Source: Pterois miles (lineage: Eukaryota; Chordata; Actinopteri; Perciformes; Scorpaenidae). From it: a DNA stretch of 64,000 bases. This document shows, one piece after another, positions 1 through 13,660 of the stretch. The notes beneath the pieces were generated by a model that searched no databases, was not told the origin of the DNA, and worked only from the letters and a program-made list of their open reading frames with translations. Each line of letters starts with the position of its first letter. The first letter of the stretch is position 1. The position numbers and the translations under genes were made by a program. The stretch covers positions 19,960,501-20,024,500 of the forward strand of contig CAMQGK010000638.1 of NCBI GenBank assembly GCA_947000775.1, written 5' to 3'.

Positions 1-500
1 GAGTGATCGAAAAAAGATGAAGAGGATGCATAGAACTGCGTTCTGGCTGTTGACAGGACTGCAGCAATTGGGGTCAAACAGCTAAAATAAAAGGGTCTCA
101 GCATCAAACAGTCCAGTGTGTTCCCAACTGAATCCAAGTCTAAATAAACTGTTGGACCAAACTGGAGCCAGGACTGGAATGGGACAGCGTTGTGCTTACA
201 GGGCCAAGCAACACAGACTCCCAGCTGTTTGATGTTTTTCTTAGTAGTTTCAGGGAAATCTGCACCTTGGTGGCTCTGACTTCTTTAGGGTGACAGCAGG
301 ACACGGTACAATCCTCTGAGCTATAAAATCCAGCTTTGAATTCCAAACCGAAACTAACAGAAAACATTTCTGTGGCGTTATTGTCCTCACAAATGTTACT
401 TCACCGCCTCTGATAACGTGCAGCTCAGCCTCAGTGGGAAACATCCTGGAGCAGAGAGACAGTCCCAAACAGAGCAAAGCTGTCTCCAAGTGTGGGGGAC
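1..500. other. Intergenic, nothing recognised
   Basis: Short open frames only, with no splice-bounded exon or family resemblance. The sequence passes into a repeat copy at about 503. Confidence 0.6.
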
Positions 501-502
501 GC

Positions 503-1562
503 ACATAGACTGAATATAAGAAGTGGACGTAGTCACAGTGACGTCACCCATTGGTTTGTGGACTGACGTTTTGAAGTGTCGAGTTTGGCATTTTGGTCGT
601 CGCCATCTTGGTTTGTTGGAACCAGTAGTGACACGAGATGGTGGAGCTAAGTACAAATGACTGCTGAGTAAGACATTTTTAGATGATAAGAAAAACTTTA
701 TAATTAACTTTCATGAACTGAAAACAGTGTGAAAGGGTTAAAGTTGTAATGCTGGGTATAAACAAGAGAACCAAGCCGATTTGGCAAAGCCCCGATTTCT
801 TTGATGGTTCTAAAGATGATCTTTCCAGGTATTCCTGTAGTATGAGGTTTGTTAAGAGTGTTACTTACTGCTTGGAAGTCCATCCTGGATGCACTGATTT
901 CAAATTAAATATTGAACATGTTTAATATTTCCAATTGGATATCCAACGGGACAGCTGATGAAGCTGTCACATGGGAAAGAACGATTGACACCCAAGCTGA
1001 CTGAAGAAGGAAGGACAATAACCGCCATCATGGCGGCCACAGCTAATGTATGAGCTAATGCAAACCGCATAGCATAAAGTAGTAGTAAGATGGACCTCAG
1101 ACATGGAGGACCAGCATGTTCATTTGTAGCAACGACACAAGTGTTTATGATTTTATCCATATATTTTTTCTTTTTTTGTTGGGAATGCTCAGTATAAAGT
1201 AGTGCAAAAACTAATAATACACTAAAGTCACATTTGGTCGTGAGAGATTTTGTGAGATTTCCATTTTTTTAGTCGGGACTTTTGTTGTTCATGAATGAAT
1301 CTGTTAGAGTGTGGTCTGCTGTTTTGGCTAAAGTGTTGCTCACCACACACTATAGGAACAAAACTGTTAAATTTAACATAACATGTCATTATGTGTGGGG
1401 TCTCACATTTTCAACATGTTTTAAGATTTGAGCAAATCTTAGGATGAAAACACGGACAACTCCCAGACCTGGACCACCGTGGTAGCGACCAGTCAATCAC
1501 AAGGTGGCCACGCCCTAAAGCATACCCTGCTTCATGGTCTATTTAACTCTATATGTCCCTAC
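503..1562 (+). mobile_element. Repeat B copy 1, split by about 690 bases
   Basis: 503-757 carries the landmarks of repeat B: ATATAAGAAGTGGACGTAGT, GTGACGTCACCCATTGG, GTCGCCATCTTGG and AACTTTCATGAACTGAAAAC. The element resumes at about 1445 with ACACGGACAACTCCCAGACC, GCCACGCCCTAAAGCATACC and TGGTCTATTTAACTCTA. The stretch between is foreign to other copies and likely a later insertion. Confidence 0.75.
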
Positions 1563-4500
1563 CTTGTGTTTGCAAACTTATGCCTTTGGATAAGGAGAAG
1601 TGCTGGCAAGAAATGCAGATGATAACTTGGCCTCAGTCCCAAAGTCTTCAGTTTTTGTAAAAAAAAATTGTAAACAGAGATTTGATAGAAATAGAGGTTG
1701 CACTCCTCAAAGATTGCAAGATTGTCGGACTCTTGATGGACTTAAAAAAGGATCAGAATCCGTTGTGTCTAGAAGGTGGTTATGGTTAGGCGTTGACCCA
1801 GAATAATTTAGGTTAGACATTGACCTTGAATAGTTAAGCTTAGGTATTTATCTCAAATGGTTATGGTTTTTTAATTTTAATTTTATTTTCCATGCATTTT
1901 TCTTCTTCATCAAAACCTGGTACCTACATTACCCATAATGCAACTCGACCTCCAACAGTCTCCAGGAGATTTGGGTGTGTTATGCTAGTTGCAGCTAAAG
2001 CAACCTCGAGCCTCTAGCCTCAAGCACTGATGAGGAGCGGGTTAAAGATCACTTCTTTTTAACTCCACAACCTCAGACTGTTTTCATTTTCAGACTTGTA
2101 GTTTGTAGTCGTCTTTGCTGTGCAGCCAAACTCCCCCAAGACCTTTAAACAGACTTTGATGTGGAGCATTGGAGTTCCCCTTTAATCCCCTTTAATAAGC
2201 AAAATTGAGGACTGAGGACAAAACCTAAAGTGAATCTACTGTATGTCCATAAGTTCATTTGGATTTTATACATTTTTGTAACATAACCAAGGGATTAAAC
2301 ATGAAGTAAAGATTCTGCTATTATGACAGCATTGGCGCATACCAGTTCCTATAAGCATTCAGAGGAGAAAGTCTGCAGCAGAGAAATAGAAACCCTGCTG
2401 TTTGTTCTGCTTGTTATTTGGACTGTGGGCTACTCCTGTGTGCTGACCTGTACTGACCTCTGGCTGTCTGCACTGTACACACTGAGCCGATGCTCGTCTT
2501 TTCCAACTGTGCTTTTGGCTTCCTCCATAGGAGCTTGCTGCGAGAAGGCTCCTCTGCCCCGACATGCCCAAAGCGCCAGATAGATCCAAGTTGAAATTTG
2601 GAGAAGATATCACATTGTTGCTCAGTGTGTGAGTGAGTGAGAGCTGCCGACATACAGACACATCAACTGTTTTCAGAGATGTCCAGACAGGTTGAAGACT
2701 TGTCGTACAGCGCGCGCTGTGTATGTGTCTGCGTGTGCACTGTCTAACAGAAAACTCACTCTCTGACAAAGAGAGATCATTAGAGACTTAAAGGGTCTCT
2801 ATATAAGAATCAGAAACCGCTTGTTAACAGTGACGCCTGTGGCTGTTAAGTCAGTCCTGTTGCTCATGGTTGCACTACGTAGATGCGAGCAAGCATCGGT
2901 CAAAACATAGAGGTGACACACACAAGACTGAATGTGATTGACAGGCATCATATTGATTAACGTTAGCAACATTAGCAGCTAAAACCAAGGTCCCTCGACA
3001 CTAGCGTTAACTTTTCCTGCTTCAGCTTCCAAACCATTAGAAGGCCCAGGGGAGACATTGTAGTTTTGGTTGGAGTTGATAACGTTACTCCCTCGTCACT
3101 TCGCTCAACCGCAGGGAAACACGACACAGGAAACATCTTTTGGTTTTGAGGAGCTGCAGTATTTATTTCTGCACAAACTGCGACTTCCACTGAACATTCA
3201 CTTGATATTCTCACAGCTAAACCAACTCTCTGCTCCACTACTCGCTCGTTTCGCTGCTGCTCGCTGTCTCTTGTTTCACCACTCACTTCCCATGCGCACG
3301 CACACTCTTCGCACCGGCTCTGCTATTCTCCAAAATACAACCTGTTGACACACTGGCAATTAACAATGATCACAAAACATTTACAAACATCATCACTTAC
3401 ATACAGTTCCTTTAATTATCGAACCATGATCATATCCTGTCTCCAGGAGGATTACAACCATCTCCTCGTTTCCTACGTCATTCTGCTCTCCATTCCCTCT
3501 CTCTTTCCACATCCCTCCATCCATTCCTCCATCATCCTGCTTGACCTTGTGTTATTCTAATTATTCTCATTACTGAGTGACTTCAGAGACTTCCTATGTG
3601 CTAACAGCTGAGTCTCACCTGACCTTGGAGACAGTCGGACAATGATGGCTCATTTAAACACAACGGTGACGGTCCGTGGTTGGTGTGTGGGAGGAAGTGA
3701 GGGGGGAGATTGCAGGCTCGCTCTGGGAGCTGGTTTGTCTCCTACACAGGTAATTAATACGCTTATTAACTCCTCAGCTCATATCATAATCAAAACCACG
3801 AGGAGAAGGTGGTGGGGGTGGAATGTCTTAATGGAATTCACACTGCTTTAACTCGCAAGGTTGAGCCTGATCGTTGTGGGAAAAAAGAAAAAATTGCTTA
3901 AAGTTTAGAGGTGACTGAATCACTGAGTCGTTTGATGGAGTGTACTGTGTTTCTGGCCAGTATATGCATGGGAGTCAATTGGGTATGGCGAAGTGTGGGC
4001 AGTTGGCATATCTTGGCCTATAAACTAGATTTTGTAGTTTATATGAGAGTGAGGATGGAGCAGAAAATGATCAGAAAACTAGTTGGAAACCATGGTTACA
4101 TCAAGAAAATGTATTTCTAGTTGTCATATTTCGTGCTCTTCAGGTGGGGAGTAGGCTAATGCAAAAAATACAGGCGTAAGGGTGCAAAAGCAGTGGTTTG
4201 AATATGAAATGCTGGGTGTTACAGTTGAAGTGTCAGCAGCATTTGAAGCGCTAGAAGGGTTTTCAGTTGATGTGTAAGCACATAAAAGAGTTATGGTGAA
4301 AGTGAAAGCACTGAAAACAGCTGAAGTGGGTAAACATGAAATTTAAAAGCAGTGTCCATTTAGTTGTAAGCACTTCAGTGAGCTGAGGTGAAAGCAGTTC
4401 AAGTGTTTGGCGAGGTGTAAAGGGACAAAAATATTGCGGACATGGTGTTGTTTGTGCTACATTAGGTGCAGCTTGAAACGCTAATTATATTTTTCCACTT

Positions 4501-6040
4501 CCATATGATTCAGGCAGGAAAAAATTCTTTGTAACATAGATCAGCATGTCACAGGATCTGTTTGCTGATTGGCTGTGGGTCCTCTCTGGCCACACTTCAC
4601 TGCTAACAGTTAAACATTTTATAACTTCTGTTCGGTTGTACTTTGCTACAGAATCAAACGGCTGCAGCTCGCTGAGCTCAGGAGTGGCCGCTGTAGCTTT
4701 TCATAGACATTGCGTGGCAGCTCGCCACATGCTGCACTTCGCCGCTGTTCTGGTGTGAATCAGTGTAAGAGCTGTTGAAATGTCAGTTGGCATGTGTGTG
4801 CTGAAAGTAACTGAACTGTGGATTGGTTTGTGGATAAAGAAGTGATGTAAGAGATGAAAGTATTCAAAATGTCATTTAACGTTAAATTTAAGGACCAGTT
4901 TTCCCCTTAGATTGATCGTTTGTTTGGTGCTGTACTGTATGTGGAATCATTTATTATACCGACCATCAACCAAAGTCATCTGCTGTTGCTCCAATTTGTC
5001 CCCAAAAGTGAGGAAGGTATAGTTTTGGTTTGAGAGTTACTTGGAGACTTTTCCAGTAAAGTAAGCTTTTCTGTGCTGCCGTTGCAGGATGAAGGAAGGA
5101 AGAAGGTGAGGGGATTTTAGTGCTCACAGCTCCACAGAACATTGCAAGAGCAATGCAACAAAAAAGATTTCTTTAAAATTCATCTAAGGTACAGCCTTGG
5201 CTGAGGCTGGATGGTCTGCCTGACCTCAGTACTGTAGCACTGCAGGTAGCTGAGCAAGTCCATTGCCAATGCAGGCTTTCGACGCTCGAGGCCACATCAG
5301 ACCTCATCAGGCCAGCTGTCTTGATCCAGGTGTTGAGTCGTGCAGCCTCACCCTCCACTTCACCCACAGCTTGTGTGCGATATTTTTACTCAGGCATGTG
5401 GTGCATTGTTTACATTGTGTATCTGTATGCGAGTGCATGCTTTCACTAAAGGCCAAACCAGACAAATCGGACTTGACACTCAAGAAGGACCTCGCAACCT
5501 CGACATGGGGGGGGGGTCAAGCCTGCCAAACAATCAGATTCCCCAAAAAGACAGCTAGTTTTCCTGTTATGTGAAAAGACAAAGAACTCCCCAGGGGCTT
5601 TGATTGATGCCTCTTTGGCTGTATTGGCGAGCATCGCCCCAAAAAATTCACAAGGTGTACGCTGCTTTTGTTTATGCATGCATGGTGAGCCGAGCAACGA
5701 GATGAGAAACAAAACGTTGTACTTTAAATTACCTGGTGTGACATGATTTTCCGCTGTGGGGTTGGTCGGCCGATGGGCTGAATGCAAAGCAGTATGTACA
5801 TATTAGACATGCAGTTAACATACACAGCTTTAGCCTTGACGAGCAGCTGTGCAAAGACAAACAGAACGCTACAGGGACAATGCAGAAATGTGTAGAGTCA
5901 ACCAAACGTAGGATGTGCTTCTCAACCCTCTGAGACCTGCAGTAGACCTGTTTTTGTCTTTTTGAAACCTGAAGATTAATTTGAGATGCAGCTCAGTACT
6001 GTGGACCTCATTTATATTGCCTTCAAAAACTGCATGTTTT
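1563..6040. other. Intergenic, mainly unique sequence
   Basis: No exon, RNA gene or clear TE could be supported. Short frames on both strands show no conserved motif and no consistent splice sites. Confidence 0.5.
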
Positions 6041-6310
6041 TGCCCCAAACTGCATGTGATTATCTTAAAGTGGGCGTGTCTGTAAAGAGGAGACTGGTGG
6101 GTACCCATAGAACCCATTTTCATTCACATATCTGGAGGTCAGAGGTCAAGGGATCCCTTTGAAAATGGCCATGCCAGTTTTTCCTCACCAAAAACTTTGA
6201 AGCGCTATTTAGCCTCCTTCGCGACAAGCTAGCTTGACACCTGTGGGTTCCTTAGGTTTTCTAGTTTCATCTACCTTCACTCCAGCTCTAAAACTGGACC
6301 CAAACCTAAA
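6040..6310 (+). mobile_element. Partial MITE A copy
   Basis: Shares the central block of MITE A: AACTGCATGTGATTATC, AAAGTGGGCGTGTCTGTAAAG, GTGGGTACCCATAGAACCC, GAGGTCAGAGGTCAAGGGA, AAAATGGCCATGCCAG and CTCCTTCGCGACAAGCTAGC. Neither terminal inverted repeat is present. Confidence 0.8.
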
Positions 6311-7374
6311 GTCTCGATCTCAGGGGGTCTCAGGGGGTTAACTGTGGACGGCTGCAGGAAGTCACAACATGAATATAGTTCATAGGTTATGAACAGGAAA
6401 ATGTCTCAAATGTTTCACATAATTACGAATTCCCGTGAAAAATTTTGAGCAATATGTGGAGCGAAGAGGTGATGCTTTGCGTTCCTCTGCATTCGCTGCG
6501 TGCATGAAACGTTCAAAGCAACGGGTAATGATGCAGGGAAAGTTGGACGACTGCGGCGGAGGTGGCGGCACTTTTCTTTTTCCTTGTTTGCAAGTTGGGG
6601 CGTCTGTCATTAGCGGGGAAGAGCCTCACATTTCGACACACGTGTGCACACTCGTATACCTCAGGGAGCTGTACTTGATCACACGTCTTTGGCTCTTGGG
6701 AACACGGTGTTTTTGTTTACTGTTTACGCAAACACACACCGGCGTCTGTATGCCACGCACACCCACAGACCTCGATCAAAGGGAACCCTGAAAAGAAGCT
6801 CAAAGGCAGGATTTCTCTCCTCTCCTTTACCCCTCTATTTTACCTTAAAAGAATAGCAGCTTTGAAGAGGCACTGTGAAGAGAGGTATATCATTTACAAT
6901 CATTAAAAACTGAATGTGAGATGAGTTACGGCTGTATTTTTATAAATGCCCTGAAGGTAGATAGCAGGTGAAGAGGGGGGAGATCTCAGCACTCCTGACA
7001 TTTCTCTACAGAGCCTTAATGGCTATGAAAGGCCTCTGATCTCCACCTGCAGCCAGCCTTTGAAGGCCTAAATGCATTTCTAATTACTATAGCACTAAAT
7101 CCTCTCTTGGTTTCAGAGATTATTGATAGCATTTGTGCTCTCTAGACACTATTCAGCAGCGAGAGGCAGGGGAGACCGTGGTTTGACATATCAAATGGGC
7201 TGTGAGCCCCTGTTTGATGTTGCTGCATCACTGAGCTACCACAGCGTCTGGGTTTTGGCTGTGACAGTCCACTCGTTTTGAGTAAAGAGAGGCTGAACCA
7301 CAGACTGTCTGAACCACAGACGTGGACTGCAGTTTCCAAGCCTCGAGACAGGCATTTTTGCCGTTGCCATCTTG

Positions 7375-8050
7375 GTTTTTCGATTCAGTGCTCCCCTGGA
7401 GTTTTATCCTTGTTCGGGCAGAGGAGCCTGTGAAACAGCATTTAGAGCATCATGGGACTCTGAAACTCCACTAAAAGTCAAACTAATAAAAATCTTAGCA
7501 GCTCCTTATGGCAGGTTGCACTGCAAGTTTTACAAACTGCAGTATAACAACTAAGACTAAGAAGAGTCATGACTGCAGCTCTGTGAGGATGTACTTATGT
7601 ATGCTAACATCAACATACATGCACTCAATGACAATGCTAAAATACTGATGTTAAACAGTTGTAATGTTTACACATAGACTGTTTATAAGAAATGGACATA
7701 GTCACTGTGACGTTACCCATTGCTTTGTGGACTGCCGTTTTGAAGCTTTAAATTCAGTATTTTGGCCATCGCCATCTTGGTTTTTTGCTGTCACCATCTT
7801 GGGTTGTTGCAACCAGAAGTAACACGAAAGGGTGGAGCTAAGGACGACCAAAAGCTGAATATGCCATTTTCAGACAACCAAATAGGTTATAATTAACTTT
7901 CATGAACTGAAAACACCATGAAATGGGTTTAAGTTGTGAGACGACAGCTCCCACAATGCTGTGGTGGCGACATGTCAGTCACCAGATAGCCACGCCCTGA
8001 ATCATATCCTGCTTTATGGTCTATTTGACTCTAAATGGGACCCTAATTTA
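7375..8050 (+). mobile_element. Repeat B copy 2 with 5' extension
   Basis: The first 300 bases include CTCCCCTGGAGTTTTATCC, GCATTTAGAGCATCATGGGA and ACTAAGACTAAGAAGAGTCA. Then come GACTGTTTATAAGAAATGG and the B landmarks down to TGGTCTATTTGACTCTAAAT. The whole segment recurs in reverse at 14350-14970. Confidence 0.85.
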
Positions 8051-8069
8051 TTAAATAAACATCGTGCTG

Positions 8070-8345
8070 TAACAGCTGTCAGTGTGCTGACTTGACTATG
8101 ACTTGTGCCAAAACTGCATGTGATTATCATAAAGTGGGCATGTCTGTAAAGACGAGACTTGTGCGTACCCATAGAACCTATTGGCATTCACATATCTTGA
8201 GGTCAGGGTTCAAGGCACCCCTTTGAAAATCTGAATGACAGTTTTTCTTCACCAAAATTTACACTAAGTTTGGAGCATTATTTAATCTCCTTCACGACAA
8301 GCTAGTATAACATGGTTGGTACCGATGGGTTCCTTACGTGTTGAA
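8070..8345 (+). mobile_element. Partial MITE A copy next to repeat B
   Basis: Contains CAGTGTGCTGACTTGACTATG, AAACTGCATGTGATTATCAT, AAAGTGGGCATGTCTGTAAAG and CTTCACGACAAGCTAGTATA in MITE A order. It follows the end of repeat B with only about 20 bases between. Confidence 0.8.
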
Positions 8346-8349
8346 TGAT

Positions 8350-10786
8350 CTATATATTGTATATTTGTGACATCACAAAATTACAGAAATTATGAGGACT
8401 TGTTTTAAGGCACAGTTTCTGAATATGGGCTGTGTGTATTTGTCCAGGGATTGAGTGTTTCCACACTTTCAAAGTGTTTATACAGCATTTAAACCAGCTC
8501 TACTATAAAAAAAGACACAAAAGACCTTAAACCATACTGTTTTCAGATCATAAAACTATTTTTTTTTTTCAGCAGTGATTTGTGATGGTTTAGCAAGACA
8601 GACAAATTTTATAGCACTGATAGTGGAGTCAGATCAGCACACATAAACACTTTTAATCCAGAGGGCTTGTTGGTAGTGATGCACAGCAGCAATAAATAAA
8701 TAAATGCTGAAACATAGCTTAAAAGCATACAGTCACAGTGCTGATGATGTTTGTCTGCCTATCTAGATTCATTTTAAATTAATTAGGTAAATAATTTTAA
8801 TAATATCAAGTTCATTAAGACATGTAACCACCACTTCAATTCTGTTAAAACTAATGTAGAAAGTTATATCAAAGATGACACCGTGATCGTCCCCCCACAA
8901 ATCCACCACTGAGAGTCAGTTCACTGACAACATCACACGATACATCAGTTTCCATCCAGAATCATCTTGTTTTTCTACAAACAAAAAGGTACGCCAGTAG
9001 AATAGCTTTATGCATGCTCTAATATACTTTTAAAAAATCTACACAGAGGGGCTATAAGCACTACAATAACTCACTCCGTTATTAACAGAAGAGAACACAA
9101 GGAGATATAGACTAGTATATTGCATCATACTGCCTGTTAAAATGTGTCTACAACACAATGAAATCTTCGCTCAATCTACGTGTGGCACAGCAGCCCTGCC
9201 CGAGAGCATAACCGTCTCCCACAGCTGCTTTACTGTTTGCTTACTGATGATGCAGAACTGGCGTTGAATGCAAACTGCTACCTGAGCCATCTCCCAGAGG
9301 TAACGCTGGATATAAAAACTTAACGAGCCACGGGGCATTATGTGAAGATATATATGTGTCCATAAACACCTATTGGCTTTTCATTTGGGTCCGATGAATG
9401 CGACCGGGCACCATAAATCAATACAGTGGGAATATCTTTAGCAGGAGAGTGTAGAGCACTTACATCAGAGCGTGACGGAGAGAGGGGAAGCCCTTCAGTG
9501 TAAAGCATGTTCTACATAAATCACACACCTGCACACACACATACAGACAAATAATAATAATAACAATAATAACAGCACTCACAGAAAAATCAGAGCATCA
9601 ATGAAAATGACGAATGAAATTCTGGAGTGTGGTAAACAAGAACTGGCCCTTCCTCTGCCTCCTGAGCTCCAAAGTGACTGACTTACCTTCAGTACTAATC
9701 AAATTACAGTCATATCGGAAAATATCAGTCTTTAAAGGTACATACCAATGTTTGGGATACCGGCCAGGTAGTCAGCTATAAGATGTAATGTACAGTATTC
9801 ACTAAGAGATGTGTGATCATTGGATGTGGTGCTGAAGAAGCATACACTCTGTGTTATGTTAGGTGACCACTGTGGTACCACCAGCCACCATCTGACCTTT
9901 GTTGCTTCAAAAGAAGTGATGTCAATAGGGATATTATCTGAATGAGGCGAATGGTGCTACCGTGGGTTTGCACTCGGCAGCTCTTGTTGGTAGTCTTGAG
10001 CAGAGGGGTACTCAATTAGTTGCAATCTGCAACCACACCACTAGATGCCACCAAATCCTACACATTTTATCTTTAATGACATTTTAAAGCTATATTAATG
10101 GGGGACACAGTATATTGAGCATTTAAGAATAATGCTGTTCTATATATATATATATATATATATATATGGAGAACTTGAGCAAATACTACTGAGGAAAGTT
10201 GATTTCGGTGTGTGGGTTATATTCACTGAAAGATTTAGGGATTTTGTCACTTCAAAGTGCATATTTATATTGGTATCACTTTACTTAATGCACAAAACGG
10301 TGGAATAATGATGTTCACATTTTAGCAAAAATGACTGTAACAGGAGCAGAGATATAAGGGAATAAAGTATTTTCACATTCTCCACACTAAAATGAACTAT
10401 GACTTTTTGTAAATGAGAAAAAACTGCAGTCGTTTCCCCCAATTCCTCGCAGCTCTGTTAGAAATAACATAATCTGAAATGTCATTTTACTTATTTATTG
10501 AAGCAAAAGACGTTGTGATTTCACCTGCCATGTTTTTTTTTTTTTTTTTTTTTTTTGCCCTCTGGTTTGTTAAGCGGATACATTAAAGTTTTTGGCTGCT
10601 GGGGCTGTGCCATTTTTTTCCCCTGTTTTTGCAGTACCAGCATAAATATATAAGTAAGTGCCCTCACTAATAGCTTTTACTACAGCTCCACGAGTCTCCA
10701 AGTGGGGGAAACAGACTCATGCAATGCAAATATAAGTCCAGAGGAGTAGTGTAGTGCTCCAGGTAATGTTACAAAAACAAGGTCTT
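8350..10786. other. Intergenic, unique and simple-sequence DNA
   Basis: No coding exon found. It includes a (TA)n tract at 10141-10167 and a 24-base poly-T at 10533-10556. Confidence 0.5.
10141..10167. repeat. (TA)n microsatellite
   Basis: Thirteen uninterrupted TA units. Confidence 0.97.
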
Positions 10787-11160
10787 AACCAGAACCTGCC
10801 AAAACCAAAAATAGATAAGTGACTTGATAAATAAATATGTCATTAACTATAGCAAAAATAATATTTATAATCATTAATTAATTGATTAAATGTGACATAA
10901 ATAGATATTTCTGTTTTAATTTGCCTCCTTATTTATTCATTTGCCTTTGTATTATTCCCTTATTTATTCACTCCATGTTTAATTTTCTTTAAAAATTAAA
11001 GCAAATTAAATAAATAAAGAAGCAAATTAAAACAGAAATATCTATTTAGGTTACATTAATTACTGTAATTAATGGCCGCAATTATTTTTTAAAATATTTT
11101 TGCTACATTTAATGACATTTATCAAGTAACTTATTCGTTTTTTATTTTTGCAGGTTCCAT
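10787..11160. mobile_element. Palindromic (foldback) MITE
   Basis: Left arm 10792-10924 and right arm 11022-11159 are imperfect reverse complements over about 130 bases. Landmarks are AGAACCTGCCAAAA / TTTTTGCAGGTTCC at the tips, GATAAGTGACTTGATAAAT / ATTTATCAAGTAACTTATTC, and ATAGATATTTCTGTTTTAAT / ATTAAAACAGAAATATCTAT. The loop is about 97 bases. No open frame. Confidence 0.85.
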
Positions 11161-11940
11161 CCTCCATAAAATGTAACAATATCTATGTAAATGTAAACAC
11201 ATTTGCAGGGTTTAATTTTATTTTTTAATCTTCCAAGCGCCTCTTCAGATGCAGGTCCGTCTGTAGAGATACTGATCATCAACAAAATAATCACCTTGTG
11301 GACCTGACAGGGACCGAGTGACAGGCCGGGGATGAAAGGAAAGCTTGTTTTCTGTGGTGAGGGAGGGAAGAGGTGGAGATGGAGGAAGAGGAGGGGGAGC
11401 CGGGCGATGTTACAGACCTAAGCAGGTGTGACAGTTCTGAAAGCTTTCATGGGGAAAAAAAGGTTTCCCTGGCCTTGTAGCGATGCTAAACTGAGCGTGA
11501 CCCTCAGTCTGAACCCAGCTATCTGCCTCGCTCTCACTTGCTTTCTTGCCTAAACTGCCCAAGAGCAGGAAAACCCTCCACTGACAGTGTGACACTAAAG
11601 GATTTAAGCTTACAAATTCCTATTCTCCTTTAATTTATCTCTCCACCACATTCATTTTATCTTTTTTATCCATTATCTACTATTTTTGCTTTGGAAATAC
11701 TGTACAGCAGAGGCTTTCAATGTGTGAGGCGTGCCTCCCCAGGGTGACTCAGTGAGTAGAAAAGAAAACATATTACATTAGTTACCAAAAGATCACATAG
11801 AATAGTCTAAATGTGTGATTTTGATAAGGAGATAAATATGGTAAAATTTGCAAATAGTAGCTATCACCATGAAACTTCCAGCTGATTACATGCATTAACA
11901 CTATTATTTCTTGTATTAGAAGTTTTCTGAAATGTCATGT

Positions 11941-13660
11941 TTAAATATGCAAATGGTGCATTAGATGATGCATCCAGAAATATATAACTGGAGTGCGGTG
12001 TGGGAGTCTTTTTTCCAACTGTTGGATGAATTGCCATGAAGTTTTTGTACAGAGATCAATTAAGCAGACACAAAACACTGTTAATGTTGGGGAACAGGGC
12101 CCATTGAAAAGGAAGAAAGAGCAAGAATCAACAGCAGTCGCTGTCATTATGTTCTCTGAAAAAGAAACGACTGAGGACATTTTTACATGGTTGTCCTTCC
12201 ACTGCTCTGTTTCACGGAGCTTGGAGCTGAGAGATGAAGATGGCATCAGAACTGGGGCCAGGCGCTTCTATGTGTGGCTGAGGAGAGATGGGGACTCTGG
12301 GTTACTCCACCATCTGCCTTCCACCATCCAGCTGGGACCAATTAGGGGCCATGTTTTCTATGCTGGGCAGGCAATATCTTGCAAGAAGTGAGGCAACTCA
12401 ATTCACCTTGCAGCAAACTGTAATGCTCCCTTCTGCAGAAACTGCAAGAAGTCTGACCATATTAGAAAAAATGCCAACAGAACTAGGCGGTCTAATGTCA
12501 AGACATGGTGACCAGCAGCGGCCAGGGGAAGTCAACAGGGAGCCACCCATCCAGAAGATCACAGTGAGTCCAGAGCCAAGGAGACTACTACACCAGTCTA
12601 TGCTGAGGTCTGTCAGAACGGTCTGTCTGGCGCTGCAGGTCCTCCAACTCCAAAGGATTGTGAGGGTGTAGGGCGGGAGGGCTGGTGTCTCCCAGTTATG
12701 ACACCAAGTAGCAGTACTCTATCCTCCCAGTCACTTCCTAAAAACAAGACAACTCTAGAGTCCCAGGAGGACCTACCAGCTGGCCAACCAGTGGAGACTC
12801 CCATAAAGTCCCATAGACTGCTGAGATCCCCTGGACCTCAGCATACGCCATCCGCTAAGCGGCCCAGAAACCATTGGGAGATTCCTGCAATTCCAGCATG
12901 GACCTAGAGGTATGGTCAAACCCCTGGTCTCCCTCTTCCTCTTTCCTAGAACCCCAGTGCCTTTCTGTGCTCTCTGTCACCACCCAAATGGTTTGTGGTG
13001 TGGGGAGCCGAAGGGGAACTGGAGCTCCCAAAAGAAGAAGAAGAAAAAGAAAGTCTACTTTAGACCTCTACTTTAGGCCTGAAAGACCCCATAAAATGCC
13101 AGTCTATCTTCAGTTTATTAACAAGGAGCAGGGTGCAACACTTAGAAGAGAATGAAAAGTGTACCCACTACTTTTTAATAAGATGAGCAAGTCCAGACAC
13201 TATTGAAGGTGTGTTAGACAGAGAAGGGAAAGAGATGAGCGATCCTCAAGGTGGACTTGGTGTTGTGACGTCATTCTACTGTGATCTCTATCAAGACAGG
13301 AACATATCTGAACAGTCAACTGTCAACTCACATTTAACCACAAAACTTAACAATACAGATAGGGATCGAGTCAATGAGCTAATCAAAGCTATGCAGAGCA
13401 ATAAATCTCCAGGTCTAGATGGTTTGCCCATTGAGTTTTATAACACCTTTTGGGACCAGCTTAAAAACCCTTTGTTGCAAGTGTTCAAGGAGAGTTTCTG
13501 GAGAGGTGCACCACCATACTTGTTAAAAACCAGCTCCGTCTCCCTCTTTTCAAAAAGGGAGATAGGAAGGACTTAAAGAACTGGAGACCTTTGACATTGC
13601 TTGGAGTCGATCTTAAAATACTGTCAAAGGTCCTCTTTTTCTGAATGCAAATAGTATACT
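11941..13660 (+). mobile_element. Tx1/L1-type non-LTR retrotransposon relic (ORF1 zinc knuckles plus ORF2 RT start)
   Basis: Two pieces of one LINE. The ORF1-like part (about 11993-12520) encodes RTGARRFYVWLRRDGD and GPIRGHVFYAGQAISCKK, and after a TGA at a Cys position HLAANCNAPFCRNCKKSDHI, a pair of CCHC-type zinc knuckles as in Tx1 ORF1. The ORF2 part (13211-13636) holds AMQSNKSPGLDGLPIEFY, the start of an L1/Tx1 reverse transcriptase; after a frameshift near 13558 it continues KGDRKDLKNWRPLTLL and DLKILSKV. Several stops and frameshifts are present; the endonuclease and most of the RT are missing. Confidence 0.85.

Noticed and set aside
5087..5106. Micro-exon-like segment: GTTGCAG, 18 bases, GTGAGG
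   Set aside because: No neighbouring exons to join, and such AG..GT pairs are common by chance.
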